NCBI GenBank assembly: GCA_030374805.1
Contig: JARGSG010000013.1
Coordinates: forward strand, 496,001 to 560,000
DNA: 64,000 nt
Direction of reading: 5' to 3'
Source: Gracilaria gracilis
Lineage: Eukaryota > Rhodophyta > Florideophyceae > Gracilariales > Gracilariaceae
The position numbers and the translations under genes are program-made. Under the pieces are notes generated by a model, which was not told the origin of the DNA, searched no databases, and worked only from the letters and a program-made list of their open reading frames with translations. The first letter of the stretch is position 1. The number at the start of each line of letters is the position of its first letter. Shown here in pieces: positions 11,437 to 21,199 of the stretch.

Positions 11437-13040
11437 CTACGAGAACAGCGCATAGCGGGAATAAGGTGGAAAATAGACTAAGCCCCCGAACCTTGGTTGG
11501 AAGGGCCCGGAGCACCGTCGTCGCCAACCCCACTGCTGGGATTGGATCCACCAGTAAGGCGTGCAGCCAACGCATCTTGCATTGCAGCGACGTCTCCGCT
11601 TGCAACATGGGCGGAAAGCCCAACTTCTCGGAAGAACTGAGCGATCACAGCCGCACCATCCGTCCCACCCACAGAGGGCAGGACGACGGGCACCTTGACC
11701 ACCTCGGGTCCGTCCGGAAGTGAAGCCACCACGGCGCATACCGATGAAGGTTAGGGCCCGGGTGGATTCACTGGCGCAGCTGTCGCCGTTGCCGGCGCTG
11801 CCGTGTCGTTGGAGGTAGGCTAAGGAATCACTTCGACTACGTCGTCATCATACCTCATCTCGGGTTCGTTCTCCATCAATTGGTCCTCGTCACCGCCATA
11901 AGCATGGTGAAACTCGTCAGCATCAACGAGGCCCACGGAATGCCCGTAGGGGATGTACCTCGGAGCGATCCGGAGAGCTGGCGCTTCAGCTGCGGTAATC
12001 TCTTACACCTCACAGGGGTTGAAAAAGATGAAGTCTCCCGCCAATGGCGTGCGTCGCACCGGAGACCGGTCGAAACTGCTCTCCTCGTGACCGCGGCTAC
12101 TTTGAGTGAAGGGCTCACTGGCCCAATCAACTCGGTCGACTACGTCGAGGAGCCCACGAACTTTTTCGGCATTGTTCTCACCTCCAAGAGGGACCCGCAA
12201 CGAAGGGTCTCGGATACACGCAAGAAGGCGAGGCGAAATATACCACAGTCGATACTGGTCATATACTTCCCATTGGAGATAAGCCGCGGTGCGGATTGCC
12301 CACTTGGTGAGCACAACGGACCACAGTCCGAAATACACATTCTCGATGAGGTATGAGCCCAGATAGAAGATGACCGGGGGCAGCTCGACGTAGCACCCGT
12401 GATACACCTCCACCGAAGACCATCATGTGGGCATGGGAACATAACGGCCCAGTCGGTGATTGTGCCCGATTCGATTGATCTCCGTGTTCTGATACGGGAC
12501 AAGAAACCCGAATCGGGAACGCGCACGACGCTCATCGCGGATGAAGTTCTGTAACCACCGCGAACGGGACTCCCGGCAAAGATACCTAAACTCCGCACGG
12601 AGGATTGGATGAATACAACACACCGCCTCCAGGCGTACGACGGGACGTCCTCTCCAGGAGTAAGTCTCAATCGCTGCCAAGCGGGTGCAGTACGAAATCT
12701 CGTAGTGTGTACGGTACAACCGTAGGTCGAAGCTGATGGAATCAGGAATTGGGGAACTCGAAGTTCGCCCGGCCCTGCCGCGCATACCCCACGCGACCCA
12801 ACCCCACCTGAGCGGAAGCCAGCGATTCGCCGGAACGCCGCAGAACTGCGTGAGGAGGAACGGCTACCCGTCGATGCCCATCCCACGAAGTGGTGACTAT
12901 CGCCGGAAGATCTCCGGTAAGGCGATCAGTTCCGTCAGCATAAGATGCGATGAGCTCCTCGTTGAAAACGGCTGTAGGATGAAACCACGGAGCAGTCCGG
13001 AAGAGATGCGCGTGTTCGCGAGGGTTCTCTCCGACTAACG
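11437..13040 (-). pseudogene. Unassigned minus-strand ORF fragments, probable retroelement origin
   Basis: Several overlapping minus-strand reading frames have protein-like composition, for example segments containing FDLRLYRTHYEISYCTRLAA, AEFRYLCRESRSRWLQNFIR and VIFYLGSYLIENVYFGLWS. No known domain was recognised. The tail near 11480-11730 is Pro, Ser and Gly rich. Position between mobile-element debris and an LTR suggests a gag-like or unclassified element gene, but a decayed host gene is possible. Broken. Confidence 0.35.
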
Positions 13041-13483
13041 CGGAGTCGGAGACTTAGACTAACGCGTCATAAAAAGGCCACGGCAATTCATGCATGATGT
13101 GACTATGAGGCAGCTGCTCCGGAGGGAGAAGGTGCCCGCCACTGGCGTTGTTGCTCTGGGACGCCCGGAAGCATTGCCGCTTTGCGGAAGAGGCACGGAA
13201 CGAAATACGGAGAAGCATCCCGAGTTCGGAGGTTGACCGCTCCACGCACGAGGCACTCGAGAAATGGCCGGAAGGAAGGTAGAAGGACCACGAAAGCGAG
13301 AAGCAGACTATGGTGATTAGGAATGGTAGTCGCTGGAGCGAGGTTTGCAATGTCGAGTGGTAGTGGCTTGGTCTTTGCGAGGCGAGATGGAATCCGAAAA
13401 CTTTGGGGATGCGCTTTTATGCCCCTCGTTGGGAGTTCGACCAGCCAACGCGACGGCCCGGCTCACTTTTAAGGAGAAGGATA

Positions 13484-14348
13484 CGAAGGACAACACTCCG
13501 TGGAGGCGATTTGAGGAACATAGTTAATTTCCGCATCATGCGTCAGTAGATATATATGAGCTACACCGCTATTAGCGTGTCGCCTCGCTGAGATAATTTT
13601 TTACAGATGTACACGTGGATTGCAGGGCTCGAGGCGCAGCTTGGCGGGTGTGAGCAGCACACGTGTAGCACGGATATGGCGGAGGCAATTCATCCAGCAT
13701 TGCTGTATACAGTAAATACGTATTTACTTAGATATTTTTATAGATTATTTTGCCCGGCGCACCCACTGTCAGTGGTGCGCCTAGTTCAGTACTTAGAGGG
13801 TAAAGCCCTGCTCCCCCAATTAAATGCCCGTTGCCAAGCAAGGGCTTCTGGTTCTAACTATCACGCCTTCGAGGATTGTTCACCTCCAAGTGGGGTGACG
13901 ACCGTGTTGTTCACGTATAGTTATCCACCCTTGTGGGGCTCAGAGTAAAACCTTTATTTATGTGTCTCGTTCCGACCTATTGTCGTTTACTCGCCCCTGT
14001 ATTGTGTTTGCTTTATTCTCTCTCTCTTCCACACTCTGGTGGTGCTCTTTCTCCACTTTTTGGGTTTGCCTTTTTGCCCTGTTCTAGTGTCCCGTTTCCG
14101 ACACCTTGTCGTTGCCGTGCTACTCTCTTTCGAGGACTCCTCTCGTGACCGTGTGAACACGTGGATATCTAACGACTGCTGCCTAGTATCAACACTTTGA
14201 CGCTTATCGTGACCGTTTGACATCGGATTTACACCCGTCTTAGCTGTATCATTCCAGGAGTGCTTCGCTTGCTGTGCTTCCTATCGAGGGGAAAATTCCG
14301 GACGTCTTCGCGAGATTGCGCTTTTCCGGCCAAAGGCGTTGCTCCACA
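13484..14348 (+). repeat. Solo LTR-like sequence, plus orientation
   Basis: About 865 bp that matches the reverse complement of 14720-15570 along its whole length, by eye roughly 80-90 percent identical with small indels. A TATA-like box (GATATATATGAG, near 13548) and a long C/T-rich stretch (about 13985-14140) suggest transcription to the right. The right end is ...CTCCACA. The left end reads CGAAGG where the other copy has TGAAGG. It is preceded by GGATA but the right flank is GCACC, so no target duplication is seen. No internal region of an element is attached. Fossil. Confidence 0.7.
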
Positions 14349-14584
14349 GCACCTTCTAACGATCTCTACATATATTTACATATGGATATTTTTATCCACG
14401 TAGGGTCGATCCTCGCGGCTTCCAGGCTTCCTTCTTTCAATAACTCTTTTGCTTTCTCCAACAAGAGATTTGCATCTTTAACAGAATCCCTAAAACTACT
14501 GATAATAGCCAATCTTAGCCACTAGCCGATTACTCCTGGCTCGAACGAAATGCTTCAAACCGGACTTTCGGGGAATCTCTTGGA
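14349..14584. other. Spacer between the two inverted LTR copies
   Basis: About 235 bp, AT-rich in its first half, with no coding pattern. It would form part of the loop if the two inverted LTRs paired. Confidence 0.5.
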
Positions 14585-14719
14585 AAAAGAACGGCACAAA
14601 GGAGCAGCATGCGGGGCCCGTTATAGTGCCGGCGGCGTCGATGATACCGCCGAGGTGCAGCACTGACGTCGTATGCGTCGTGAATTACAAATCCAAAGTG
14701 AAGCTGTCGGGATCTATCC
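14585..14719 (+). repeat. Old dispersed repeat, copy B, left part
   Basis: Matches 8100-8242 (shared GCACTGACGTCGTA and GCGTCGTGAATTAC blocks). It ends in TATCC at 14715-14719, where a solo LTR is inserted. The repeat resumes with TATCC at 15571. The flanks therefore predate the LTR insertion. Confidence 0.75.
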
Positions 14720-15570
14720 TGTGGAGCAACGCCTTTGGCGGGAAAAGCGCAGGCTCACGAAGACGTTCGGAATCTTCCCCTCGACAGGGCAGCACAGCGA
14801 AAGGAGCACTCCGCGAATGACACAGCTAAGCCGGGTGTAAATCCGAGGTTAAATCACCACGACAAGCGTCGGGGCGTGAGGCTGGTTAGTAGTCGGTAGA
14901 GATCCACGTGTTCACACGGTCACGAGATGAGTCCTCGAAAGAAAGTAGCACGGCAACGACAAGGTGTCGGAAACGGACCACTGCGAACAGGGCAAAAAGG
15001 CAAACCCAAAAAGGGGAGAAAGCAAACCACCAGAGTGGGGGAAAAAGAGAGAGTAAAGCAAACCCAATACAGGGGGCGAGTATACGACAATAGGTCGGAA
15101 CGAGAGACACAAATAGTGGTTATACTCTGAGCGCCACAAGGGTGGGTAACTATACGTGAACAACGCGGTCGTCACTCCACTTGGAGGTGAACAGTCCGCG
15201 AAGGCGTGATAGTTAGAGCCAGAAGCCCTTGCTTGGCAAGGGGCAATTTACTTGGGGGAGCGATGCTCAACCCTCTAAGTACTGAGCTCGGCGCACCACT
15301 GACAGTGGGTGCGCCGGGCAAAATAATCTATAAAATATCTGAGTAAATACAGCAATGCTGGGTGCACTGCCTCCGGCATATCCGTGCTACACGTGTGCTA
15401 GTCACACCCGCTAAGCGGCGCCTGGAGCCATGCAATCCACGTGTACATGTGTGGAAACTACCTCAGCGAGGCGACACGCTAATAGCGGTGTAGCTCATAT
15501 ATATCTACTAACGCATGATGCGGAAATTAACTAAGTACCTCAAATCGCCTCCAAGAAGTGTTGTCCTTCA
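14720..15570 (-). repeat. Solo LTR with 5-bp target-site duplication
   Basis: 851-bp LTR. In plus-strand reading it begins TGTGGAGCAAC and ends GTCCTTCA, giving TG...CA ends. It is flanked on both sides by TATCC (14715-14719 and 15571-15575). The paralogous unoccupied site at 8238-8242 has a single TATCC, which confirms insertion. Promoter features (TATA-like box, C/T-rich leader) read on the minus strand. This is the usual product of recombination between the two LTRs of a Ty3/gypsy- or copia-type element. Divergence from the copy at 13484-14348 suggests a moderate age. Fossil. Confidence 0.85.
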
Positions 15571-15615
15571 TATCCACATTGGGTTTCATGCCCATAAAGT
15601 CCTCTACAAAGCACA
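15571..15615 (+). repeat. Old dispersed repeat, copy B, right part
   Basis: TATCCACATT, then GTTTCATG, then CTCTACA and AGCAC match 8238-8282 of copy A in order. This continues the repeat interrupted by the solo LTR. Confidence 0.65.
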
Positions 15616-17400
15616 AAAATACTCTGTGGGGCACTGCTGTCATTGCCAAAGTTTTAAAATAAATCCAATAAAGCTTGCTATCGCACAACAAAAAATACAA
15701 AAACTCAAAGAAAATATTACTTTGTTGTTAACTGAAAGTTAAATAGAAGTACTAAAATGACAAGACAAAATGTTTGTGTCGCTTTTTTGTTAAGATAAAC
15801 CATTCAAAACAAATAATTAGACTCAAATATCAGCCGTATAAGTATTTGAGATAGGAGCTTAACGTGAAGCCTTTTATTTACAAGTTAGTTTTTTCTTCTC
15901 CTTTCTATTTATGATTAGAGGTATTACAATTATAGTAAAACAAGTAGATTATATTAAATGTTTTAAAATGTATATGTTTGAAAAAAAACGTGTTTGAGGA
16001 GAATAACATAATTTAAATTTTTAAAGTGAACAATTTCAGATAAATTGATTTTCGTAAGTCAACAAAACTACATAAAATCTACAAAGTTATCTTTTTGTGA
16101 TAAATCTACATAAAAAATAATTTTTTAGCGTCAAAGACATTCTTAGATATACATACATAAAAAATAATTATCTAGTGCCAAAGGCGTTTTTAGAACTGTT
16201 AAAGAGATAGAACAATTTAAAATTTCAGTTGTCTTGTCGAGTCATTATTTATGGTAACTGGTTTTGAAATAAAGTAAGCTGTCGGCTTTCATTCGAGCGT
16301 CAAGCGGCATTTTAATTTAAATTGTACTACATAAATTGTCTTTACCCGAGAAAATCATGGACTGTAACTTTTTTCGTTCTGTAAAAGCTTTACTGTTGTT
16401 ATATCGTTTTGTCGACAGTTTAGCAGAACTTTGTACAATAGCTGTGAATTGCTTCGCTATAAAACTACACAAGTAGACCCTAAATATATGGGTACGACGT
16501 AAGATGGATATCCAGCATACCAGGATATGGTTGCTACCTACGCGAGCCAGAAACCGCTTTTGGTAGCTTTAGCAATGATTGCACAGGATACAGATATAGA
16601 GATAATGTAGGAGAACTGAAAAAAAGGAAAAGTTACATAAAACAGAGGTTTTATGATACTGTGCCCTTTTGTTGTAAGGATATATTTTTAAATTATGAGG
16701 TTTTTCACTCATGCATGGAGTTCATGAATTGTTTTCGCAATTGGCACTAACAGAGGTTGCATATAAACGGCTATACCCAATAATGACGAAAAAACTGTCG
16801 AAGATGACAGAGACACTACGTTGTTGGAAGAGTTGGCGATGGAGGAAAAGCTGGATTACCTGGCTGGTGCGCTACTGGCTTCAGAGGAGGAAGAGAAAGG
16901 TAACCGTCAAGGTGTATTAGTTCTAAGAAGAACGTAAAGTTCGCTACGCAGTCGACGTATTTCTAATATGATGCAGTTTCGTATAACGTCATTTTTTGGA
17001 ACTCAGTAGGAGCTCGCTACTCTCTGTTAGACTATGTAAACACAACCATCGTTTTATGCTTAACCGCCTTAGAAGGATGCGGATGCTGTCTATGTTCCGC
17101 ACCCTTCTAGCAGGGTTTACTGTATTATGTTTTCCCGCACGCTCTTGTTTGGCATCATTGATATCTAGGGATGGGTAAGGCAGTCTGTCTGAGATAATAG
17201 TTTCCCGTTCAAGTAGTTTTTTGAAAGGTGCCACCCACGCAGGTGGGCTGGCGCCTGATATGGCTATATATATCAATGGTTGCTTTCTGCACGCGTGATA
17301 GCTGTGCTTGTTTGACACATGTAAAGCTTTGTGATTGAGGTGAAGTAGTTTCAAAATGTACTCAGCCATCTAACGTCAAAACTGGTTCTCCACCTTTTAC
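15616..17400. other. AT-rich gene-less stretch
   Basis: This region is markedly more AT-rich than its surroundings, mainly 15650-16450. An imperfect tandem duplication of about 48 bp lies at 16107-16200, where ACATAAAAAATAATT recurs. A short plus-strand coding-like segment near 16510-16610 contains YPAYQDMVATYASQ and LVALAMIAQDTDIEI, but no family was recognised. No organelle gene was recognised. It may be old mobile DNA. Confidence 0.4.
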
Positions 17401-17538
17401 TGTACACCAGCTTGGATTGCGAGGCTGTAAAGCTAACAAGGGACAATAAGAGCGCTATCTGCGAAGTACGGATGCGTTGCTCTGACCAGTGTGGGTGACA
17501 GGCCAGTACGGTGGTGGGTGTGCTGTGAAAAAAGAGAG

Positions 17539-17544
17539 AAAAAA
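17539..17544 (-). terminator. Pol III T-run terminator of the tRNA-Ala gene
   Basis: Six consecutive T residues on the minus strand, six nucleotides after the discriminator base of the tRNA. A second T6 run follows at 17528-17533. Both fit RNA polymerase III termination and argue that the tRNA gene is transcribed. Confidence 0.75.
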
Positions 17545-17550
17545 GACAAG

Positions 17551-17638
17551 TGGATCTGCCGGGCCATTCGGCTGTGGCGTTCGATCCCGGTACCTCTCCC
17601 ATGCTAAGGGAGCACTCTACCAATTGAGCTACAGACCC
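17551..17638 (-). tRNA. tRNA-Ala (AGC) with an enlarged T-loop
   Basis: The minus strand folds as a tRNA. Acceptor GGGTCTG (17638-17632) pairs with CAGATCC (17558-17552), discriminator A at 17551. The D-arm has a good A-box (TAGCTCAATTGGTAGAG). The anticodon arm is CTCCC-TTAGCAT-GGGAG with anticodon AGC, the variable loop is AGGTA, and the T-stem is CCGGG paired with CCCGG. The G3:U70 wobble is the classic alanine identity element and supports the assignment. The oddity is the T-loop, 22 nt (17564-17585) instead of 7, so about 15 nt are extra. Its start, ATCGAAC, could be the mature loop. T-loop introns are known in the red alga Cyanidioschyzon. A tRNA pseudogene is the alternative. Confidence 0.85.
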
Positions 17639-18433
17639 ATTACTTGCCGTGTGCGCCTTGGTGCGCGCGCCCGTGTTAAAGCATTAAAAGTGGTATCGTT
17701 CGGCCCGATGGCGGCGCCACTGCGTGTGGATGACGCGATCGGCGGCTGCACTGTAACTTGTTGTTTTGTTTTATTGGCGGTGACGCAACGCGGCTCGCTC
17801 GCGTGTGGCACGAAGCAGCGTAAATTACGTCACGTGATGGACGAGCCTCCTGGAGGCATGAATGAAGAGAGAGGCCTTTATTTCAGGAAATATGAAGGAG
17901 CACTTTTTTTTAATTGTTTTTGGCAGTTTTGTGCGGAAGCTGTGCTGTTACAACGGGTACACGCGTACACGCGAGGTGTGTTGTGCAATTTATAGCGTTT
18001 GAAATTGTGTTGACATGTTTTGGATTCGTTTTTTTGAATTTGAGTACGATGGCTTGTTTATGTTTAATGTGATTACGTGAGTATAGAAGGTATAAATTAT
18101 AGAGATGAGAAAGGACGCCAAACCGCATTGGGGCAAATGGACGTTGGCTTTTAGTGTTATTTGTTGTTGTTGTTGTTCATGATAAGAGCAACCCAAATGA
18201 GCAATGGACGCACAATGGTTTCTGACACGTCCTGTTATGCAAACAAAACGCTCATAAGCGGTTGATAGCTTTTCCGTTTCCGAAATGAGCTGCAGCAAGC
18301 AGGGCGCACGTGAATAGTGTTTAAGGCGATGCGCCGAGCGCTTCATGGTGGGCGTGATGGCAGTGCACACAGTCGAAGCGCGCATCGGACGTAGAAGAAG
18401 GTAAGTGATAAAAGCGAGCAAACAGACACACAG
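17639..18433. other. Intergenic region upstream of the zinc-finger gene
   Basis: Between the tRNA gene and the zinc-finger start there is no convincing coding pattern. It presumably holds the promoter of the rightward zinc-finger gene, but no clear TATA box was seen near the start codon. Confidence 0.4.
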
Positions 18434-19092
18434 ATGAGTAGCAACGGGGCGTGCTTTCCAAAACTGGCGCCAGGCTTCTTCCACCTGATGGAAGAGAAGG
18501 TGAATCGCGCCAAACCGAACCGCAAGCGCGGCGAACGGTGGCTGCCGTGCGACTACTGCCACAGGGTGTACAACACGCAAAACAAGCTGCTGCACCACAT
18601 GCTGCAGCACACGCGCGCGGAGCGGTACATAGTGTGCAAGGAGTGCGGCGAGGAGGTGAACCGATGCAGCGCGCGCGAGCACATGAAGGTAAGCAATCGC
18701 GCATACAATAATTTTTATTCACGCAACCCCCCCGCCCGTGAACGCGCGCGCTAACCGTTTGTTGTGCCTCTTTTTTTCTTCTTTTTTTTTGTGCCTGTTT
18801 TGTGGGTGTGTGCCTCTCTCGCTCTCAGATGCATGCGGTGAGACGCGTGTACGTGTGCAGCAAGTGCGACTTCCGCAACTGGGACTTGCGCGCGATGAAG
18901 CAGCACGCGTCCAATGACCATTACTACGTGCGCTGCGATTACTGCGAGCGCGATTTCACGCGGCGGCAGATTGTGCTCCACCACGCGCAGTGCGACGCGG
19001 AGAAGGCGGAGATGGAGCGCATCGAAAAAGAGCTTGCCGGCGGCGGCGGCGGCTACGGCGGCGGCAGCGGCCACGGCGGCGGCAGCGTGTAG
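18434..19092 (+). CDS. C2H2 zinc-finger protein, two exons
   Basis: Exon 1 is 18434-18688 and exon 2 is 18829-19092, joined across a 140-bp GT-AG intron (GTAAGC donor, CTCTCAG acceptor, phase 0), giving 172 residues. Four compact zinc-binding modules are visible. The first is CDYC...HHMLQH. The second is CKEC...H-MKM-H, whose last histidine is encoded at the start of exon 2. The third is CSKC...H-ASND-H. The fourth, CDYC...HHAQC, is C2HC-like. The tail is Gly-rich. The splice is supported because it completes the second finger. Probably a nucleic-acid-binding protein, target unknown. Very GC-rich third positions match the neighbouring gene at 21200. Confidence 0.8.
18689..18828 (+). other. 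Intron of the zinc-finger gene
   Basis: GT-AG intron of 140 bp with donor GTAAGC and a pyrimidine-rich run before CTCTCAG. It contains an in-frame stop for the upstream frame. Removal restores a complete CX2C...HX3H module. Confidence 0.75.
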
Positions 19093-19339
19093 CAAAGCGT
19101 GTACCAACGGTAGTGCCGCGCGTAGAGAGAGACAAGCGCCATACGCATTTTTGGTTATGAGCTGCGGCGTGTGTTTTATATAGATACCGTGTAGTTGTAC
19201 AGCGCTGTCATACAGATTAAACGCTCATTTGTTTTCTTTTTTTATGAAAACGCAAGGCGGCGCGCAGTGAGCACACGGCTCTCGCCGTGTGTGTCTCTGC
19301 AGTGAGCTGGCGCAACGCGCAGCAGCTCGTGGGCAAACG

Positions 19340-19415
19340 ACAAGGCAGAGCGAGAGAGAGAGGCGGCGAGAGAGAGAGGCGGCGAGAGAGAGGCGGCGAT
19401 GCAAGGCGGCGCGCG
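19340..19415. repeat. GA-rich minisatellite
   Basis: Imperfect tandem units of the type GGCGGCGAGAGAGA repeated about three to four times. Low-complexity DNA in the GC-rich intergenic region. Confidence 0.7.
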
Positions 19416-19945
19416 TCAAAAGCGCGCGGCTGAATGAGGGCGCCGCACGTGTGCGTCGTTGAGACGCTCAGCCAGCCGCGCGCGCGACGGTTAGCACTGC
19501 GCGCCCAACGGCCGCGGGTGCGCAGACACACGCCGCGACAAGAGAGCGAGCGAGCGAGCGAGCGATACGCACACACGCGTGTGCGCGCAACGGCGTTGAC
19601 AACGTGTTGCGCTGCGTGCCAGACACGACCGCCGCAGCAGCACATGACACACACAGCGATCGCTTTTTCGCGCAGGCAAAAAGCAAGCCACAATTCACAC
19701 ACGCCGCGCGCTGACGGCTTACGTGCCGCCGCGCGCGCACGTATCTAGCGCACAGCCAGCAACGCGCGCGCGCGGTGGTAAGAATAGAGAGAGAGCCACG
19801 AGCCATAGCGGCACACAGTGGGTGGGTGGTATCTACAGCACCAATTGTTATGTCGTGCTTGTGTACGCGTTCATGCGCGGCACGGCGGCGTGGTGGTCGT
19901 GTTGTGGTGCTGTCGTTTGCGTGTGTGTGCCGTGGCGGCGGCGAC

Positions 19946-19946
<1 letters not shown>

Positions 19947-19993
<47 letters not shown>
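19947..19993. repeat. CGG triplet repeat, about 15 units
   Basis: Uninterrupted (CGG)n microsatellite of about 46 bp. Such tracts are prone to length change and unusual secondary structure. Confidence 0.85.
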
Positions 19994-20741
19994 TATGACG
20001 GCGCGCGATACGATACGTGGTGAGCGCTTGTCTGTCGGCGGCGCGACGTGTTGCGAGCCAGAGCTGTGCTGTAGTAACGTTTTGGATGCGGTACCAAAAC
20101 AAAAAAAGGGCGCGCCGCCGGCTGTGTGTATGGCGTCATGTGTAGGCGCGCCAGAGAGAGAGAGAGAGAGGGCGAGAGAGAGAGAGCGCGCGGATGTTTG
20201 GGCGCAAATTCCGATTCGCAACGCGTCCATCACGTCAGCGCGCTCATACAGTGCGCGACGCGCGCGGGGGCGGCGCGCGATGCGCGCCGATTCGCATGCG
20301 CGCCGATGCGGCGGTGCGGAGCAGGCGGATGCGCGCCAACGGCCGCGCCGCGCGCGCAGCGTGGCGGCCGGCGCGCGCGCAGCCCGCCGTTGGCGGCTGC
20401 CAACGCAATGCAAAAAGACAACGCTCAGCCAGCCGCGCCGCGTCGCGCGCCGGTTGGGCGTGCCGCTTCCGCGCCGGCGCCCAAAAGTAATAAAAGGGCG
20501 CGCGCGCGCGCTGCGCAGCCTTACAGCGCGCCGCGCTGTAAATGCGAGCGCGAGCGCGCCACGCACACGCGCGCCGCCACGTGGAGCCACGCGTCGCGTC
20601 GCGCCGCTCCACGTTAGCACCGCCGTCGAGCGCGCCGCCGCGCCGCGCCGCGCCGCACTGTCACACAGCCAGCAGCGGCGGCGGCTGAATTGCGCGCTTC
20701 TCGCGGCGTCCCACCGCGCCGTCGCCGCCGCCGCCCTCCCT

Positions 20742-20761
20742 CCCCCCCCCCCCCCCCCCCC
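20742..20761. repeat. Poly-C tract, about 20 bases
   Basis: A homopolymer of about 20 C residues, the longest in the window. The exact length may be uncertain for sequencing reasons. Confidence 0.7.
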
Positions 20762-20971
20762 GCGGCGGCGCGGCAGCCGAGCCGCTGCGTGGCGTGTGCG
20801 GCGCGCGTGTTGTGTGCGCGCGCGCTCAGCGCGCGCGTGCGCGCGCGTGGCGCCGCCGCGCGCCGCCTCCATGTGTACGCTGCGCAAGCGCTGCATACGT
20901 AAGTTACTACGTGCCGCCTTTCACCTTTTCCGCGCGCGCGCGCCGCCGCCGACCCACCGCGCCGCCGACGC

Positions 20972-20978
20972 TATAAAA
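20972..20978 (+). promoter_or_regulatory. TATA box of the LPMO-like gene
   Basis: TATAAAA lies about 225 bp upstream of the start codon in otherwise very GC-rich DNA. A C/T-rich stretch 25-35 bp downstream (TGCTCTCATCGC near 21000) would be a natural start site. A (TA)n microsatellite (about 21126-21143) and a CT-rich tract then form the rest of the 5' UTR. Confidence 0.65.
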
Positions 20979-21199
20979 CGACGCGTCCGCTGCGCGCTGC
21001 TGCTCTCATCGCTTCACAGTCCCAACACAGCAGCCAGCGTGCTACCTGCTACATCGCACCGCCCACTCTCTTCTCTCATCATCAACTCGTCTGGAAGCAT
21101 CAACCTCCACCAACGCTGCTCGCTGTATATATATATATATATATCTCTCTTTCTCTCTTTCTCTCCGTAACTCTTTCCAACTCCACCACCCCCGCCAAC

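Larger units (their letters stand above)
19416..20971. other. GC-rich low-complexity intergenic region upstream of the LPMO-like gene
   Basis: Extremely GC- and CpG-rich. It includes an uninterrupted CGG-type triplet run of about 15 units (19947-19993), GA-type simple repeats (20152-20185) and a run of about 20 C residues (20742-20761). Long open frames on both strands here have Arg/Ala/Pro-only composition and reflect base composition, not genes. It probably contains upstream regulatory DNA of the gene at 21200. Confidence 0.6.

Noticed and set aside
17551-17638. tRNA-Ser(GCT) reading on the plus strand of the tRNA locus
   Set aside because: The anticodon loop also reads as GCT on the plus strand and a B-box-like TTCGATCC is present, but there is no A-box or T-loop there. 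The minus strand has a full A-box, G3:U70 and T-run terminators.
19818-21170. 450-codon plus-strand ORF and a 341-codon minus-strand ORF in the GC-rich region
   Set aside because: Composition is almost only Arg, Ala, Pro and Gly, both strands are open at once, and they run through simple repeats and the TATA box of the next gene. Open because of GC content.
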